From the NCBI GenBank assembly GCA_007922225.1, contig ML679956.1, forward strand, positions 79,403,554 through 79,467,553: a stretch of DNA of 64,000 nucleotides, in the 5' to 3' direction. Shown here one piece after another: positions 12,210-25,464 of the stretch (position 1 is its first letter; each line of letters begins with the position of its first letter). The position numbers were made by a program, and so were the translations under genes. This DNA is from Emydura subglobosa (lineage: Eukaryota > Chordata > Testudines > Chelidae). The notes below the pieces were generated by a model. It saw only the letters and a list, made by a program, of their open reading frames with translations, made no database searches and was not told where the DNA came from.

Positions 12210-12325
12210 TTGGGACTTAGGTGTTTTTGAAAATCAAGCCCTAAGTGCCTAACTCCCATTCATTTCAATGGCGCCTACCTGCAGCTTTAGAAATGTAGAT
12301 ATCTTTGAAAATCTGACCCTTAGCC
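12210..12325. repeat. Probable interspersed-repeat fragment ('cttaggtgtttttgaaaat' type)
   Basis: The stretch alternates 'gggacttaggtgtttttgaa' and 'gcctaactcccattcatt', wording I associate with a widespread turtle repeat. Family unknown. Confidence 0.4.
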
Positions 12326-14114
12326 CACAAGGAGGGTTTTGAGCCCCTCTGTCCAATAAGCAATTACAGAGGAAACAAAGGGAAACATCCATGAGGTAAC
12401 CCAGACCCTCCTTTTGGACAGAAAGAAAAAAAAAGCCCATCTTCTCAATCAAAGGACACCAAAATCCACTTGAAAAAGTGAGAGGATCATAGAGCTTTTC
12501 CCCTTTGAGGAGGATGGGCTGGGACTTCAAAAGGATTTTTGGACTTCCTGTCATAGAATCCCCCAATCAATGAAGACTGACCTGCCTGCTGGGTCTGAAG
12601 CACTTGTGATAGGGTCTCCAAGCAGTGTCTGAAGTGGAGGAAGGGTGAAGAAATGCCAAATCCCAACAACCCATCCAGAGTCTAAGCTGCTTATGCAACG
12701 GAAGAGTCTGCAGGCTGGGCTGCTGGAACACTTGCGGCACAGCTCCCCTTCTGAAGCCTCTTAGAGGTTCTCCTTTAAAACAGAGCACCACTTCACCTTT
12801 TGTCTGAGTCATCCTATTTGAGGGAGAGGGCAACAAAGAGGGAAGGAATGTGGAAGGTGATCCCATTTCAGGAATGAAGGCTGGGAAAAAATTGTTCCCT
12901 AGAAGGAAGATGGGGGAGGGTTGCTGGGAGAAGAATACTGCTCACTGCTGCCCCAACATTTATCTGTAAGAGATGGGATGATAACAGGGATGGGAGAGCT
13001 GACCTATCTGCTCTGCTTGCTGGGTTAGAAGAGGCTTCATGGCCAAATCTGAGATAGCTCTGGTATTTGTAGGAAAAGAGATGCAGATGAACTGTCTCAA
13101 ACTGGAGGAACGGTGAGGATCCAGAACCTGCCATTCCTTGGATTTAAGGATTTTTGAAAGTGGAGCTCCTGGGGGAGGATGGAACATGATACCTTTCCTC
13201 TCAAAACCTCTGGAAAAGTACCCATTTATGTGATAGGAAGACCTTGTAAGTGTGTAAAAAAGAAGATACAAGATAAGTGCAAGCAGCGTGTTTGGTCCTT
13301 CCTGCCCCATGCAGATTTCTATCCAATACAGACATGCAGCACACCATGTGCTGTACTTGCTGATGGTAGAATCTGGAAGAGGTGTTTGTTAAGGTTTTAT
13401 GGAAGAATGTTAGAGACATTTAGTGGATGAGGACAGAGGAGACCGGGTGCTTCTCTTCTTTTTTCCTCTCAATCGTTGTAACTGTTCTCCAGAGCAGAAG
13501 GGAAGCCAGCCTACTACGTGATACATTGAGGTTGCTACTTTCTCAAGTTAGGAAAGGGAACTAATGACACTCTGCCATTAGCTTTAGTTCATGACCCCTT
13601 TTCAGCCCCATGTCAATGCAACCTATCACATGAGTCTGGATCAGAAACTTCAGAGGCTTCCTTTCCCCAGCTTGATCCAGACAGAATCTGGATCCATTAT
13701 GCAGCCAGCCACAATGACAAATGCTGTAATTAGGCCGTAGACAATCTAACTGGGAAATGTAGAGAGTCCTAGGAATAGCAATATGCAGTCACAAGGACTT
13801 GACGCCTGGTGGGTAATTCTGCTGTATCAGAGACTTGAAGCATTAGCCTGGGTGCTCCACAGAGGCCAGATAGTGAGAAAAGAGAAATATATCATCAGTA
13901 AAAATATTCACTGATGAAAACTATTAGAGATATTAATTATGCTTTTTAATTACTATAGGCAAGCACACTAGCTCACATGATCACACGCGCTAATGTTCCT
14001 AACCAAAAGTGATTTCCCACTCATTTCTGTCCATCCCCCATGTCTCAGGTACCCAGGTGGTGCACGTGGAGATACGTTACAGGTCTGTAAGGAAATGCTA
14101 TTAGAAACACACTT

Positions 14115-14605
14115 TAGAATCATAGAAATGTAGGGCTGGAAGGGACCTTGAGAAGCCGTCAACAGCCAGATCCTTGCACTGTGGGAGGACCAAGTAAACC
14201 TAGACAATCCCTGACAGATATTTGTCCAATTTGTTTTAAAAGCTTCCAGTGACTGGGACTCCTTGACCTCCCTTGGAAGACTATTCAAGAGTTTAACTAC
14301 TTTTATCGTTAGAAAGTTTTTCCTAATACCTACCCTAAAGCTCCCTTGCTGCAGATTAAACCCATTACTTTTTGTCCTACCTTCAGTGGACATGGAGAAC
14401 AACTGATCACAGTCCTCTTCATAACAGTCTTTAAAATATTGGAAGACTTATAAGGTCCACCCTCAGTCTTCTTTTGCCAAGACTAAAAAAACTGCATGTT
14501 TAACCTTTCCTCGTGGGTCAGGTTTTCTAGACCTTTCATCATTTTTATTCCTTTCCTCTGGACTCTTTCCAATTTGTCCACATCTTTCCTAATTTCCCTA
14601 TTACT
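14115..14605 (-). mobile_element. CR1-like LINE 3' fragment
   Basis: It starts on + with 'agaatcatagaaatgtaggg', the reverse complement of a CR1 3' terminus. The minus ORF at 13968-14402 contains GRTKSNGFNLQQGSFRVGIR, KNFLTIKVVKLLNSLP and SQSLEAFKTN, the CR1 ORF2 tail. Upstream coding has indels and the copy ends near 14605. Confidence 0.88.
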
Positions 14606-15721
14606 TACTGCCAGCTGTAATTTATGCTGTTTATTGGCTTCACGTAGAACAGATTTCCAAATTTTGAAGGATTTTTGTTTGGCTCAAAAAAATCTCTTGA
14701 GTTTAATACTATGGTATTGCCCCAAACACTGCAGTATTACTACTGTAAAATGCCATATTTTGGAGCATCACTGTAGAATACAAAACACTCTGTAGCAGAA
14801 GAAATCCATGATTTATCATATTATTACAATTAGTTTTCATTATCCTCCTGTCTCTGAAGTTCACAACTTTGGGTTATCATGGACTCTTATGTCCTTCTCT
14901 TCTTACATCTAGACTCTCTTCAAATCTTGTCATTTCACTCTCTAAAACATTTCTAAATCTGTTCTTTCCTTCATAGTCCCACACTGTAACTCTCATACCT
15001 GAGTTACTACAACATTCCCTATCATCACTCTATCCATTAATCCTCCCTGATTCATACTTCTTCACTCTTCAGTCTAAAAATCCAGCAACTAACACAATCT
15101 CTTTCCACCTGCTCTGACCATTTCAACACCTTCTGAACCCCAGAGATCCTTTAATGTCTCCCTATATATAGTTCAAAGTCAACATCACTTGTAAAGGTAA
15201 CCTGCAAAGAATTTAAAAAAAAAAAGAAAAAAGAAGAAAAGCGAGTCTCTTGCTTTTTGCTGGTTTATGAGGCACAGAGTACCTGAAAATTAACTACTAT
15301 TTCTGGTGGTGTTTTACATCTGCTTTTTTCCTGGTTTAGCAGCACTAAAAATGAATGGATGTAACACTGAGGCGACTCCAAGCTCCACTGACAGATACCT
15401 GAAGCAATCAAGGAGTAAAGTACAGGGCAGTTAGAGACAGAATGAAAGGTATTTTCTGCTTGCCTGTAAAAGGATTAGCTCATAAAGGCTGAAGTTGTGG
15501 CAAGTCACAGAAGTTACCAAATGAAACTGCATTATACATGAATGTTAGCCATTCTGGCCTCAAACTGCATTTCCCTTTTATAACAACAGACACCCTTTAT
15601 AATAAAAACACACACTACATTAAATAAGTACACAAGCGGCTCTCTGTGTAGTTTTATCTGTCATCACTTCTTCCTCCGGCTTTAATCAATCATGAACTGA
15701 TCTTCTCTTACAAATCCTTAC
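14606..15721. other. Intronic DNA next to the last visible SMARCC1 exon
   Basis: No repeat family was recognised. A/G-rich low complexity lies at about 15211-15243. The SMARCC1 donor gtaagg occupies the right edge. Confidence 0.5.
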
Positions 15722-15977
15722 CAGTTTGTGGTGGATGAGGGGGTGGCATCTGGTGGTGCATCATAGGGTATGGAGGGGGCTGCTGATGAGGCAGCATGCC
15801 TGGATGACCCGGAGCCCCAAGTGGGTTCATGCCAGGCCCACTGGAATGCTGGTGCGATTGTGTGTTCTGACTGTGCTGCTGCTCCATTTGCTGGCGGGCC
15901 CTTAATTCTGCATATTTCAGCTGCTCCATGTGGAAGTTCTGGCGTTCTGTCAGCAGCTGCTGCCTCTGCTGCTCTAA
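15722..15977 (-). CDS. SMARCC1: SMARCC1 exon: end of coiled coil and start of Gln/Pro-rich tail
   Basis: The exon has 256 nt, entering in phase 0 and leaving in phase 1 before the donor gtaagg. It starts LEQQRQQLLTERQNFHMEQL, continuing the coiled coil through KYAELRARQQMEQQ, then becomes low complexity: HSQNTQSHQHSSGPGMNP, then LGAPGHPGMLPHQQPPPYP and MMHHQMPPPHPPQT. The tail resembles mammalian SMARCC1 and not SMARCC2. Reading through the donor gives only GKDL and a stop, so intron retention would truncate the protein. The next coding exon (mammalian GQIPGPGSMMPG onward) was not found in 1-15721. Confidence 0.96.
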
Positions 15978-16842
15978 CTGCAGTCAGAACAAGAGAAAAA
16001 TGTTCAAATTAGAAATATGAAAAGATGTACGACGTGCTCCCCATAATGTAAGGAATTCTTATTGCTGACTGGCCATTTACCTGCTCAGCTCACCACTATT
16101 TTCCAGTCAGGATGATACTGTGCGCCATTGAAAAGGGACAATGTCCACTACAACCCACAGCAGTTAGTTAACTCCACCATGGTGTTTCCATTCCAGGGAA
16201 GACCTTGACACTACAACTATAGTTTAACCCAAGATAGACTGTGTAAACTCTTCACCTCCTCCCACTTCCACTTGCTATCGCTCTCTCTTCTGATCCAGTT
16301 TCTCCCCTATGCTGCATTGTGGGCAAGACAATCAGTAAGAAGGAACTGGATACAACCAGAGGAGTTTTCTATGGAAAGACTTCACCACCAAATCCTGCCC
16401 CAACAGCAGGTGCTCACAAAGATCATACAGGGTCCTAATTCTATGCCTAGATTTCCAGAGTGAAATCTATGGTTCATGACACACCTGAACTATTGATTTG
16501 GATTGCTCAGGCTAGTACTGCTTCATGTTTGGGCCAGTTGTCTTTTCCTTGAACTTTTTAAAAATGTGTTATTGTGGTTTAGATACAAAGCTTTGTAACA
16601 GGTAACCTAGATTTTGAATAAATAAGCCAGTTGCAGAAGATGTTTCTTACTATGAGGCTGTCAATAGACCGATCTTCTCATTATGGTTAGAAAAACTCAT
16701 CCATAAACCTTAGCTAACTATAAGACCAGCAAGGTATAAGAGTCCTTGTTCCTCTACATTTTAGCCTAGTGAGATATACCGCAACATAGCTTTCACCAGA
16801 TCCATCCAGATCCTCTTTTGTTCAGATACTCATGAAAGGAAA
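15978..16842. other. Intronic DNA, nothing recognised
   Basis: The polypyrimidine/AG acceptor of the preceding exon lies at its left edge. A 63-codon + ORF at 16272-16463 shows no family motif. Confidence 0.5.
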
Positions 16843-17150
16843 GAATGGTTACTAACCTTCTGTAACTGTTGTTCTTCGAGATGTGTTGCTCATCTCCATT
16901 CCAAGTAGATGTGTGCATGCCGCGTGTACAGTATGACGGAAAGTTTTCCCCCAGAGTACCCATAAGGTCGGCTGTGGAGCCCTCTGGAGTCGCACCTCTA
17001 TGGCGCTCTATATAGGGCTCCGCCGACCCTCCCCTCCTCTCTTCCTTCTTGCCGAATAGTTCTGACAGTGGGGTATGTGGGTGGGTTTTGGAATGGACAT
17101 GAGCAACACATCTTGAAGAACAACAGTTACGGAAGGTTAGTAACCGTTTT
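16843..17150. repeat. Foldback 3' end of DIRS element B
   Basis: 'ggttactaaccttctgtaac' with 'tgctcatctccattcca' (16887) is inverted at 17089-17145 ('tggaatggacatgagca' to 'ggaaggttagtaaccg'). A third, direct copy with one change lies at 17167. The layout is the same as in element A. Confidence 0.85.
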
Positions 17151-17369
17151 TTCTTCTTCAACTGCTTGCTCATGTCAATTCCAAGTAGGTGACTCCCTAA
17201 CCGTACCACCGGAGGAGGGGTCAGAACTTAAACTCCCCCAGACTGCACCACTGCTCTTCCGAAAGCGGCATCATCCCTATCTGCTGCGTAATAATATACT
17301 GTGTTGTGAAAGTGTTGGGCTGTCTCTTCTATCAGCTCCCTCACCATCTCAAAAGACTCAGGAGTGGAG

Positions 17370-17762
17370 GGGAGTTCAGGTTTGTTTAGTCTGCAAAAGA
17401 GAAGAATGAGGGGGGATTTGATAGTGGCCTTTGACTACCTGAAAGGGGGTTCCAGGGAGGAGGGGGCTAGGCTGTTCTCGGTGGTGGCAGATGACAGAAC
17501 AAGGAGCGATGGTCTCAAGTTGCAGGGGGGGAGGTCTAGGTTGGACATTAGGAAAAAGTTTTTCACTAGGAGGGTGGTGAAGCACTGGAATGGGTTACCT
17601 AGGGAGGTGGTGGAATCTCCATCTTTAGAGGTTTTTAAGCTGAGGCTTGACAAAGCCCTGGCTGGGATGATATAGCTGAGGTTAGTCCTGCTTTGAGCAG
17701 GGGGTTGGACTAGATGACCTCCTGAGGTCCCTTCCAACTCTAATATTCTATGATTCTATGAA
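17370..17762 (+). mobile_element. CR1 LINE 3' fragment nested in DIRS B
   Basis: An uninterrupted frame (17364-17675) reads [20 protein letters not shown], then [57 protein letters not shown] and a stop. The 3' UTR ends in the CR1 octamers 'ttctatgattctatga' at about 17747-17762. It is heavily 5'-truncated but little decayed, so it is relatively young. Its insertion postdates element B and is antisense to SMARCC1. Confidence 0.95.
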
Positions 17763-17779
17763 ATCCTCCTCCAGTAACT

Positions 17780-18332
17780 ACCTTGGCGGAGACACCACAG
17801 GCGCCGGACTCAACAAACCCCTTGCCAGGGCCAGGGTCAACGGTGCCATGCCTTGTGGGTCAGGGCTTAAGTGGCCTGGCACGGGTCTCACTTTTCCCAC
17901 TTCTCTTCCCGATGATCTTGCTGTCGGTGAGCGCCCCCTTCCCGACCTCTTCTTCTTGTGTGACACCGGGGAATGGGAACGGTGCCGCTATGTTCCATGT
18001 GTCGAGGTCTTTGGTGCCGGGGAGTTATGTCGGTACCACAGCTTCTTAGTAGAGTCCTTACCATGCGGCCCTTCTCTCACCAAGGCCGGAGCACTCCGGA
18101 TTTGCTGGGACCTTGCTCCACTGAAGCGTCCGTCCGTAGGATGAAGAGCCTCTTCCATCATTAGGAATTTAGGTCTTTGGCTCCTTTCCTTCTGGGTCCT
18201 TGGACGGAAGCTCCTACAAATTTTACAATGCTCCTGCAGGTGCAACTCTCCCAGGCACTTAAGGCAGGAGGAGTGCGGGTTGTCCCTGGACATAGGCTTC
18301 TTGCAGGACCCGCACAGCTTGAAGCCAGGCAT
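17780..18332 (-). pseudogene. DIRS element B: gag N-terminus with Cys/His cluster
   Basis: The minus ORF at 17988-18332 begins MPGFKLCGSCKKPMSRDNPH and continues SSCLKCLGELHLQEHCKICR, a C-x2-C ... H-x3-C-x2-C ... H-x3-H-C-x2-C pattern typical of DIRS gag starts. SFRPRTQKERSQRPK and a stretch on Ser/Lys follow before the frame ends at about 17988. The remaining gag and pol are deleted. It shows what element A has lost at its N-terminus. The putative zinc-binding cluster is complete. Confidence 0.8.
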
Positions 18333-18690
18333 GCCCTAACCCCGGGGCGGGGAGGGGAGAAGCTAATCGGGAGTACTATCCTAAGCTATACTAACAATAA
18401 CTAAATCTTAATTACTTTAACTATTTAACTAAGATACTTAACAGAAAGAACAATAAAGAGGGGACTCACTTGTGAAGCAAGAGAAACTGGTTGTTCCGGT
18501 GACTGTCATGGGCAGTAAGGAGGAACTGAGGCGAGTTGGGTCAGCGAAGCCCTACATAGAGGCCATAGAGGCATGACTCCAGGGGGCTCCGCAGCCGACC
18601 CTATGGGTACTCTGCGGGAAAACTTTCCAGCGGATTGTTCACGCAGTGTGCGCACAGCTCCCTGGAACTGACATGACCAAGCACTCGAAG

Positions 18691-21054
18691 AAGCAGCAAA
18701 AACACGGGGAAACTGGATTCTGGAGAGTCACATATAAAGTTTGCCAGCTTGATAACATTATTTTAAAACACATCCTCCCTGCTAGCCAGGAAGCTGATCA
18801 GAGACCAAATATCAATCTCTGAGACACACTGCTAATAAATTCCTTTCCCAGCTTCCCTGTAACCTCAACACAGGTGAGTTAGGCTCTGTGAAGAACTGCC
18901 ATGTCTGGATACAGACTAAACTTTTCTTTTGCTTCCCCAGGAAGAATGAAACCAAAGAGAGAAGTTGTGATTACTCAAAAAAACCAAAAACATTCTCCCC
19001 ACCCCAGGAGCCAAATACCCATATTGTATAAACTTGCATCTTTTCTCTCAGTGTTCAAATAGAAGCATTTAAAGCTACAATCCAAGTTATGTGTCTAAAA
19101 TCAGTTTGTCTGCATTCAGAATTCTTTGCTCTTTGCAAACATAAAATTTCTAGAAGAACCCACTCCACAAACAAAACATTATATAGCACACTGTTCATTA
19201 CCAAAGCGTGTGTGAAAACCATTCCACCACAGAGCATGCATTCACCAACAACCAGATGGGGACCCGAGCTAATGAATAATGCACAGCTCTTGTGGGAGGC
19301 TGTTTTTCAGCTTGTAATGACCAGAATGTGTTTATTCATGCTGCCATAATTTCTTTGTCCTTGACCAATCTGACACATTACCAGGGGAACCTGCTAAAAT
19401 GAAAAGACAAATACACCAATGGTGTAATGGTGCATGTGTGAAAACAGAAACAATAGGTGGCAGGCAGTTCACAGCAGAATTGCTTCAAGTGCCCTGAGAG
19501 CAAGGCTTAATAAAAAGAGATACCACTGCAGCCTACTTTTATATTCTAACACATTTCTGTTTTTTCCATCCGCAGGCCATACATGTAAAGAGGGCAATCC
19601 AGTAGAATGTCATTACAAAATTCCTCACAATGCAAAGAAATGTCTAGCAATAGCCATCAGATCTAAATGCTGATGAAAGTGTTTCTTCTACACATTTCCC
19701 CCATTGGGATAGCAAAAAGGATAGGTGGACAACAGACAGCCAGCCACAAGAAAAAGAGACTCATGAAAGATGAAGGGTGAAACATACTGATGCAGGTCAG
19801 GCCTAAAAATGATTCACAGCCCAAAGCAGCAGGTTCCACATGCTAGCTCTGAAACTGCTGAGCCACCCTCCCGGAGAACTACAAAGAGACTGGTTTAAAA
19901 AGACACGTAACAGATTGTTATGTCCATATGGAGTTAGGCTTCAAGAGAGTTTGTCGTCAATACACACATTTTCCATTGAGGCAGGAGAGCAGTACATCAG
20001 TACATAGGCATTTACCTTTCAGCTCTCAAAGCCAGGCGATAATCTGACAATGAAAAATCACACAGGAGCTAAATTAGATTGCCTCAGCCTGGATCACAGG
20101 GCGCATCTGTCCACATCACAAACCAATGCATGAACGACTTGACTCATGGAGGTGACAGGAAATGGAAAAAACGTGCTATGGCCAGGAGCGACAGAAGGTT
20201 CCTCAGTATATTTGCTGTAAACATTTGTAACGGGTAAAGGTTTAGAATGGCGTAATGTTTTCAAGCTGCCTCACAATGATGCACAATTAGAAATGACTTA
20301 TAAATATCTAATATGTGCACACTATAGTAGCCATTATTGGTTCATCATCTACCTCCCACACCCTTTCTTCTTGACAGTAAAAAGAATGCATTCAATCATG
20401 TATTACCACAATTTCTGGGTCGACAATGTTGCTATCAATAAAATCTCCAGTTACACAGAATCAGAGCTGACGGCACTGAAATAGCTTCAGATTACAAATT
20501 GAACAAAATGTGTTATGCATAAAATCTCATTGCCCTTCCCTCTGAGCCCCACTTGCAGATTTCTTTTAAGAGTTTACAAGCAGGTGACTTTTACTATAAG
20601 AGAGGGCTGGGACAGCTCAAGTGGAGCCGTATGGACATGTGGGTATGGAACCAGCCACAGTATGAGGAATTTCTCTTTTGGTTACATTTAATTACTCCAC
20701 TAAATATCCAGAATGTCAGCAGAATAAAGCTGAATTTTGGCCACCAGGAGCCAGGGGACGGGGAGAGAGGGGAACTCGTACATAAAATGTTAAAAAGGAA
20801 AATGTCAGGATGCCTCAAAATGAAAAGAGAAAAAAAGAAAGGCTGTCACTGTAATGGAGTATTTCCCCTAAAGATAAGAAAATCTATAGAGAACCTTTTC
20901 AACTTAGTTACGGCCATTTCTTTAGTTGCCAATCAGTGTCAGAGGCAGAAATGCCTGGTGGAACAGTTGAGGAAACTAAGCAAAGAACTCTTGTTGACAT
21001 TCTGCTGTGATAAAAGACCACCGTTTGTCAAATTCAATCAGTCTGACTAATGCT
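18691..21054. other. Intronic DNA, nothing recognised
   Basis: No repeat family or exon was recognised. The + ORF at 20553-21050 (165 codons) is Lys-rich in the middle (KMLKRKMSGCLKMKREKKKG) without a known motif, and is treated as chance. Confidence 0.5.
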
Positions 21055-21760
21055 AAGATTCCATTAAATGTACATGTCAGGACTGCCACTGTTTCACAGG
21101 AATTGCACCTGTATCTCCCCCACCCCACAGTCCACTCCAGGTGTGTCCAGGTAGGTCTCCAGCTGTCACATATCTGGGCAGAGACCCTTGTCCTGCTGCA
21201 TTCTGACCGGAGGTTTTTGGGCTGCACAGCTCCCTGCCTTACACTGTGATACCCTCAGCAAGTCAGTCTGCCTAAAGGCCAGCCCCTGTGCAATGTTCTT
21301 CAAGGACTACAAACAGCGTGTTGCCAGCAGTTACAAGTTACCACACAGCCCTCTCTAAGCAAGCACATTTATTCTTAAGATAAAAGCATTAAAGAGAAAT
21401 CATATAAAATAATAAAGAAATGTAAACATACACTAAACATTCCAGGAGTTACCCATCAGTCTTATGGAGCCTTAACAGGCCAAAGCATTCCAAACTTCCT
21501 GCAAGGATTGGGGCCCTGCTTGGACAGAAAGTCCTGTCCACTTGCTGGATCAGAAAGAAAGCCCTGAGTCAGTTCAAGCTTCATCCTTTTCTAAAGGGCT
21601 TTCTTTGTTTCACAGTCTCTGGAAAATCCAGCTTGAACCAGTGTATGCAAACCACTTCAGTGTGTGGAACTTCTCTAGAGTGATTTAGTCTAAGTGATTC
21701 ACCTCAGTGACTCTGCACTGTTTTTAGTTCCTGTAGGAGCTATGGTAACCCTCCCCCCTG
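21055..21760. repeat. Probable interspersed repeat, possibly LTR-derived
   Basis: The wording ('ctgggcagagacccttgtcc', 'tgataccctcagcaagtcag', 'caatgttcttcaaggactac', 'aggagttacccatcagtct') matches my memory of a repeated block found often in turtle sequence. No coding is visible. Class unproven; LTR retrotransposon or DNA transposon are both possible. Confidence 0.45.
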
Positions 21761-23161
21761 GAGAAGATCATAATCATACAGAAACCATTTAATATAATAC
21801 AGTATCCAAAAGCATTGCTTACTATTGCAATATATGTCACAAGGGCAAGTGTGGAAAACCCAGGAATTACAGGTCAATAATACCATCACCTCAGCTACTT
21901 CCACCACCACATTGCCTACTAAGAGAAAAAACAAAATACTCCACCAGAATATGCAAAAAATGTGATGAAAAATTTAACTTTGAGCTCAGCACTGAAGAAA
22001 CTGGGAGGATAACATATCTCATTCAAAAACCAGCTGATCAATATAATAGAGACTGGTTCAGGGAATGCTGCATGTCCTATAAAGACAACATTTCTTGCCC
22101 TGATATTTCTGATTTTAACTGTGCATGGCAAAGAAATTACTGGGTGTTAAAATAAGAAACTCAGGAAGCCATGAAAAATCACCCATTTACTTACTATTAA
22201 TTTCTATTAGGACTGTCATGTTTCAAACAAGCAGAAACCAAATTAAATCTGTGTCCTAGCCCCTCCTATTATGCTAAATCCCTTCCCCGAGACAGAATGA
22301 TGATTCCTTTGATCAGTAATCACCCTATCCCTGCTTGCCCAACTCCTCCTCTTTTCCCTCCATTGTCTCTCCTCACCTTCCATGCCAATCTGAGCACATT
22401 CCAAGATCTCTGTCCTCCTGGCTCCCTCTCGCTGGTCTAATTTTCTTAGCTTTCTTTTTCTGTCCCCTTTGACCTGCCACTTCCCCATTATTTTTCATCA
22501 TTCCCATTCGTCCTTATGACTGCATCCTCTTCTTTGCTCTGCTTTGGCAGCTCTCCGTTTGCTCTCTCCCCTCTTAGAGCTGCCCATTCTTTCTCCTGCT
22601 CAGAGATCTGTTACTCAGGTAGTTCCTCCACAGCTTAAAGTGCCTGTGAAGATCAGGGAGCTGAATGCGGTCCACAGGAATGCACCCACTCTGCTAGTGC
22701 ACTTCAGGTTGAGTAGAATACTGAATAAAAGCACAGAGCAAGTGAGAATCTCAGTGGAGCTGGAAAAGCAAATCCCATAAAAAAAATTGGAGGAGCAGAC
22801 TGAAAGACCAAACTAGGTCTAAAACCACAGCAGGAGAGAAAAGGCATGGGGTTGGTTTCCTAGAGACCATAACCCAGCTACATATGAAAAGCTTCTCCTG
22901 ACATCATTCCCTGTGGAGGAAAGAATAGCCATCCATGAATCACAAATTGCTCCTCTCTACCTACTCATCAGATGTAATCTCTGAACATCATCAAAGAATT
23001 AATCCTGGGGCGGAGGTCGGAGTGGAAAGGGGAGGGAGAGGCAAATTAGGGGGCCAATGGAGAACACATAGTACTAACTCACTCTTTTACACTACAGAAG
23101 AGGCTCTGGGTAGATACATCAGCGAGGTGAATTAAACAGCTTAATACGAGTAACTCAATTC
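21761..23161. other. Intronic DNA, nothing recognised
   Basis: AT-rich sequence with a pyrimidine-rich portion at about 22255-22460. Short ORFs only. Confidence 0.5.
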
Positions 23162-23428
23162 TAGGGCTATGTCTACACTGCAATTAGAAACCTGTGGCTG
23201 GCTGGTGACAGTTGACTCTGCTGGTGCTAACGGACTGTTTAATTGTAGTGAAGACATTTGGGCTCTCTCCAAACTTGGGACCCTTCCACCTCACAGGGTC
23301 CTAGAGCCCGGGCTCTAGCTCAAACCCAAAAGTCCACACCACAGTTAAAACAGTCCCTTAGCCCGAATCCAAGTCAGCTGGCACAGGCCAGCCGTGGGTT
23401 TTTAACTGCAGTGTAGATATACCCGAGA
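23162..23428. mobile_element. MITE-like foldback element
   Basis: The left end 'ctagggctatgtctacactg' and the right end 'agtgtagatatacccgag' are inverted copies; after reverse complement the right end reads 'ctcgggtatatctacactg', and the match continues into 'cagttaaaaac'. The interior has further self-complementary pieces ('gagcccgggctct'). Length 267 bp, no coding: a non-autonomous DNA transposon. Superfamily and target-site duplication could not be fixed by eye. Confidence 0.75.
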
Positions 23429-23551
23429 GGAGCTAACAAGAGCTGTATATTTAAAGGGTAAGGAACAGATGCAATTGCTAATACACCAACTGTTCTGACA
23501 TGCAGAGCTCTTTCCAGCCCTTGGCTTGCTCTAGGGTATTATAGAGAATTA

Positions 23552-25034
<1,483 letters not shown>

Positions 25035-25460
25035 ACAACTGAAGTTAGACATTCTAAAGTCAGCCAGTCCACATAACTTGCATCCAAGAGTTTTGAACGA
25101 GCTGGCCTAGGAGTCTTGGAAAAACAGTTGTACTAAACTGGAAGAAAACTAATGTTGAACCAATATTTAAAAAAGGGTAAACAGAATGACTTGGGTAAAT
25201 GTGGAATCATATCAACCTGACATCGATCTCAGGCAAAATAATGGAACAGCTGATATGACACATGATTAATAAAGAATTCATGGTGGATATTATAATTAGT
25301 GCCAATCAATGTGGGTCTCCCATGTTTAAGAAAGATGAATGCAAACTGGAACAGGTACAGAGAAGGGCTACTAGGATGATCCGAGGAAAGGAAAACCTGC
25401 CTTATGAGAGGAGACTCAAAGAGCTTGGCTTCTTTAGCCTAACCAAAGCAGCAAACATCA
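25035..25460 (+). mobile_element. CR1-like LINE fragment with internal deletion
   Basis: The first half reads decayed RT N-terminal sequence (Pro-rich 'HPRVLNELA'-like, then an 'IMEQ' region near 25240). At about 25315 it jumps to the thumb/C-terminal region MFKKDECKLEQVQRRATRMI and LPYERRLKELGFFSL (25322-25440). The RT palm with its catalytic motif is absent. The missing palm-type sequence instead appears downstream of the LTR-like block at 26322. Confidence 0.75.
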
Positions 25461-25464
25461 CTGG

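Larger units (their letters stand above)
9786..14114. other. Unassigned intronic DNA with minor simple repeats
   Basis: This holds a G/A-rich purine tract at about 10368-10407, a probable interspersed-repeat fragment at 12210-12325, and otherwise unremarkable AT-rich sequence. Similar wording occurs near 12585 and 13000 ('tgacctgcctgctgggt' and 'cttgctgggttagaag'), perhaps two pieces of one old repeat. No SMARCC1 terminal exon was seen on the minus strand. Confidence 0.5.
16843..18690 (-). mobile_element. DIRS-like element B, short internally deleted copy with nested CR1
   Basis: Its ends are inverted repeats: about 16885-17040 pairs with about 18530-18685 (landmarks 'ggaaagttttcccccagagt' versus 'ctctgcgggaaaactttcc'). 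On the minus strand it holds a 5' leader, a gag N-terminus (18332-17780) and a 3' end with the foldback pair 16843-16903 and 17089-17145. RT, RNase H and recombinase are absent, apart from a short tail near 17200. A + strand CR1 (17370-17762) interrupts it. It belongs to the same subfamily as element A, sharing the terminal 17-mer with few changes. It lies in a SMARCC1 intron, in gene sense. Confidence 0.85.

Noticed and set aside
20553..21050. 165-codon + ORF with a basic middle segment
   Set aside because: No motif, no splice-compatible neighbours, and it ends at a probable repeat. Most likely chance.
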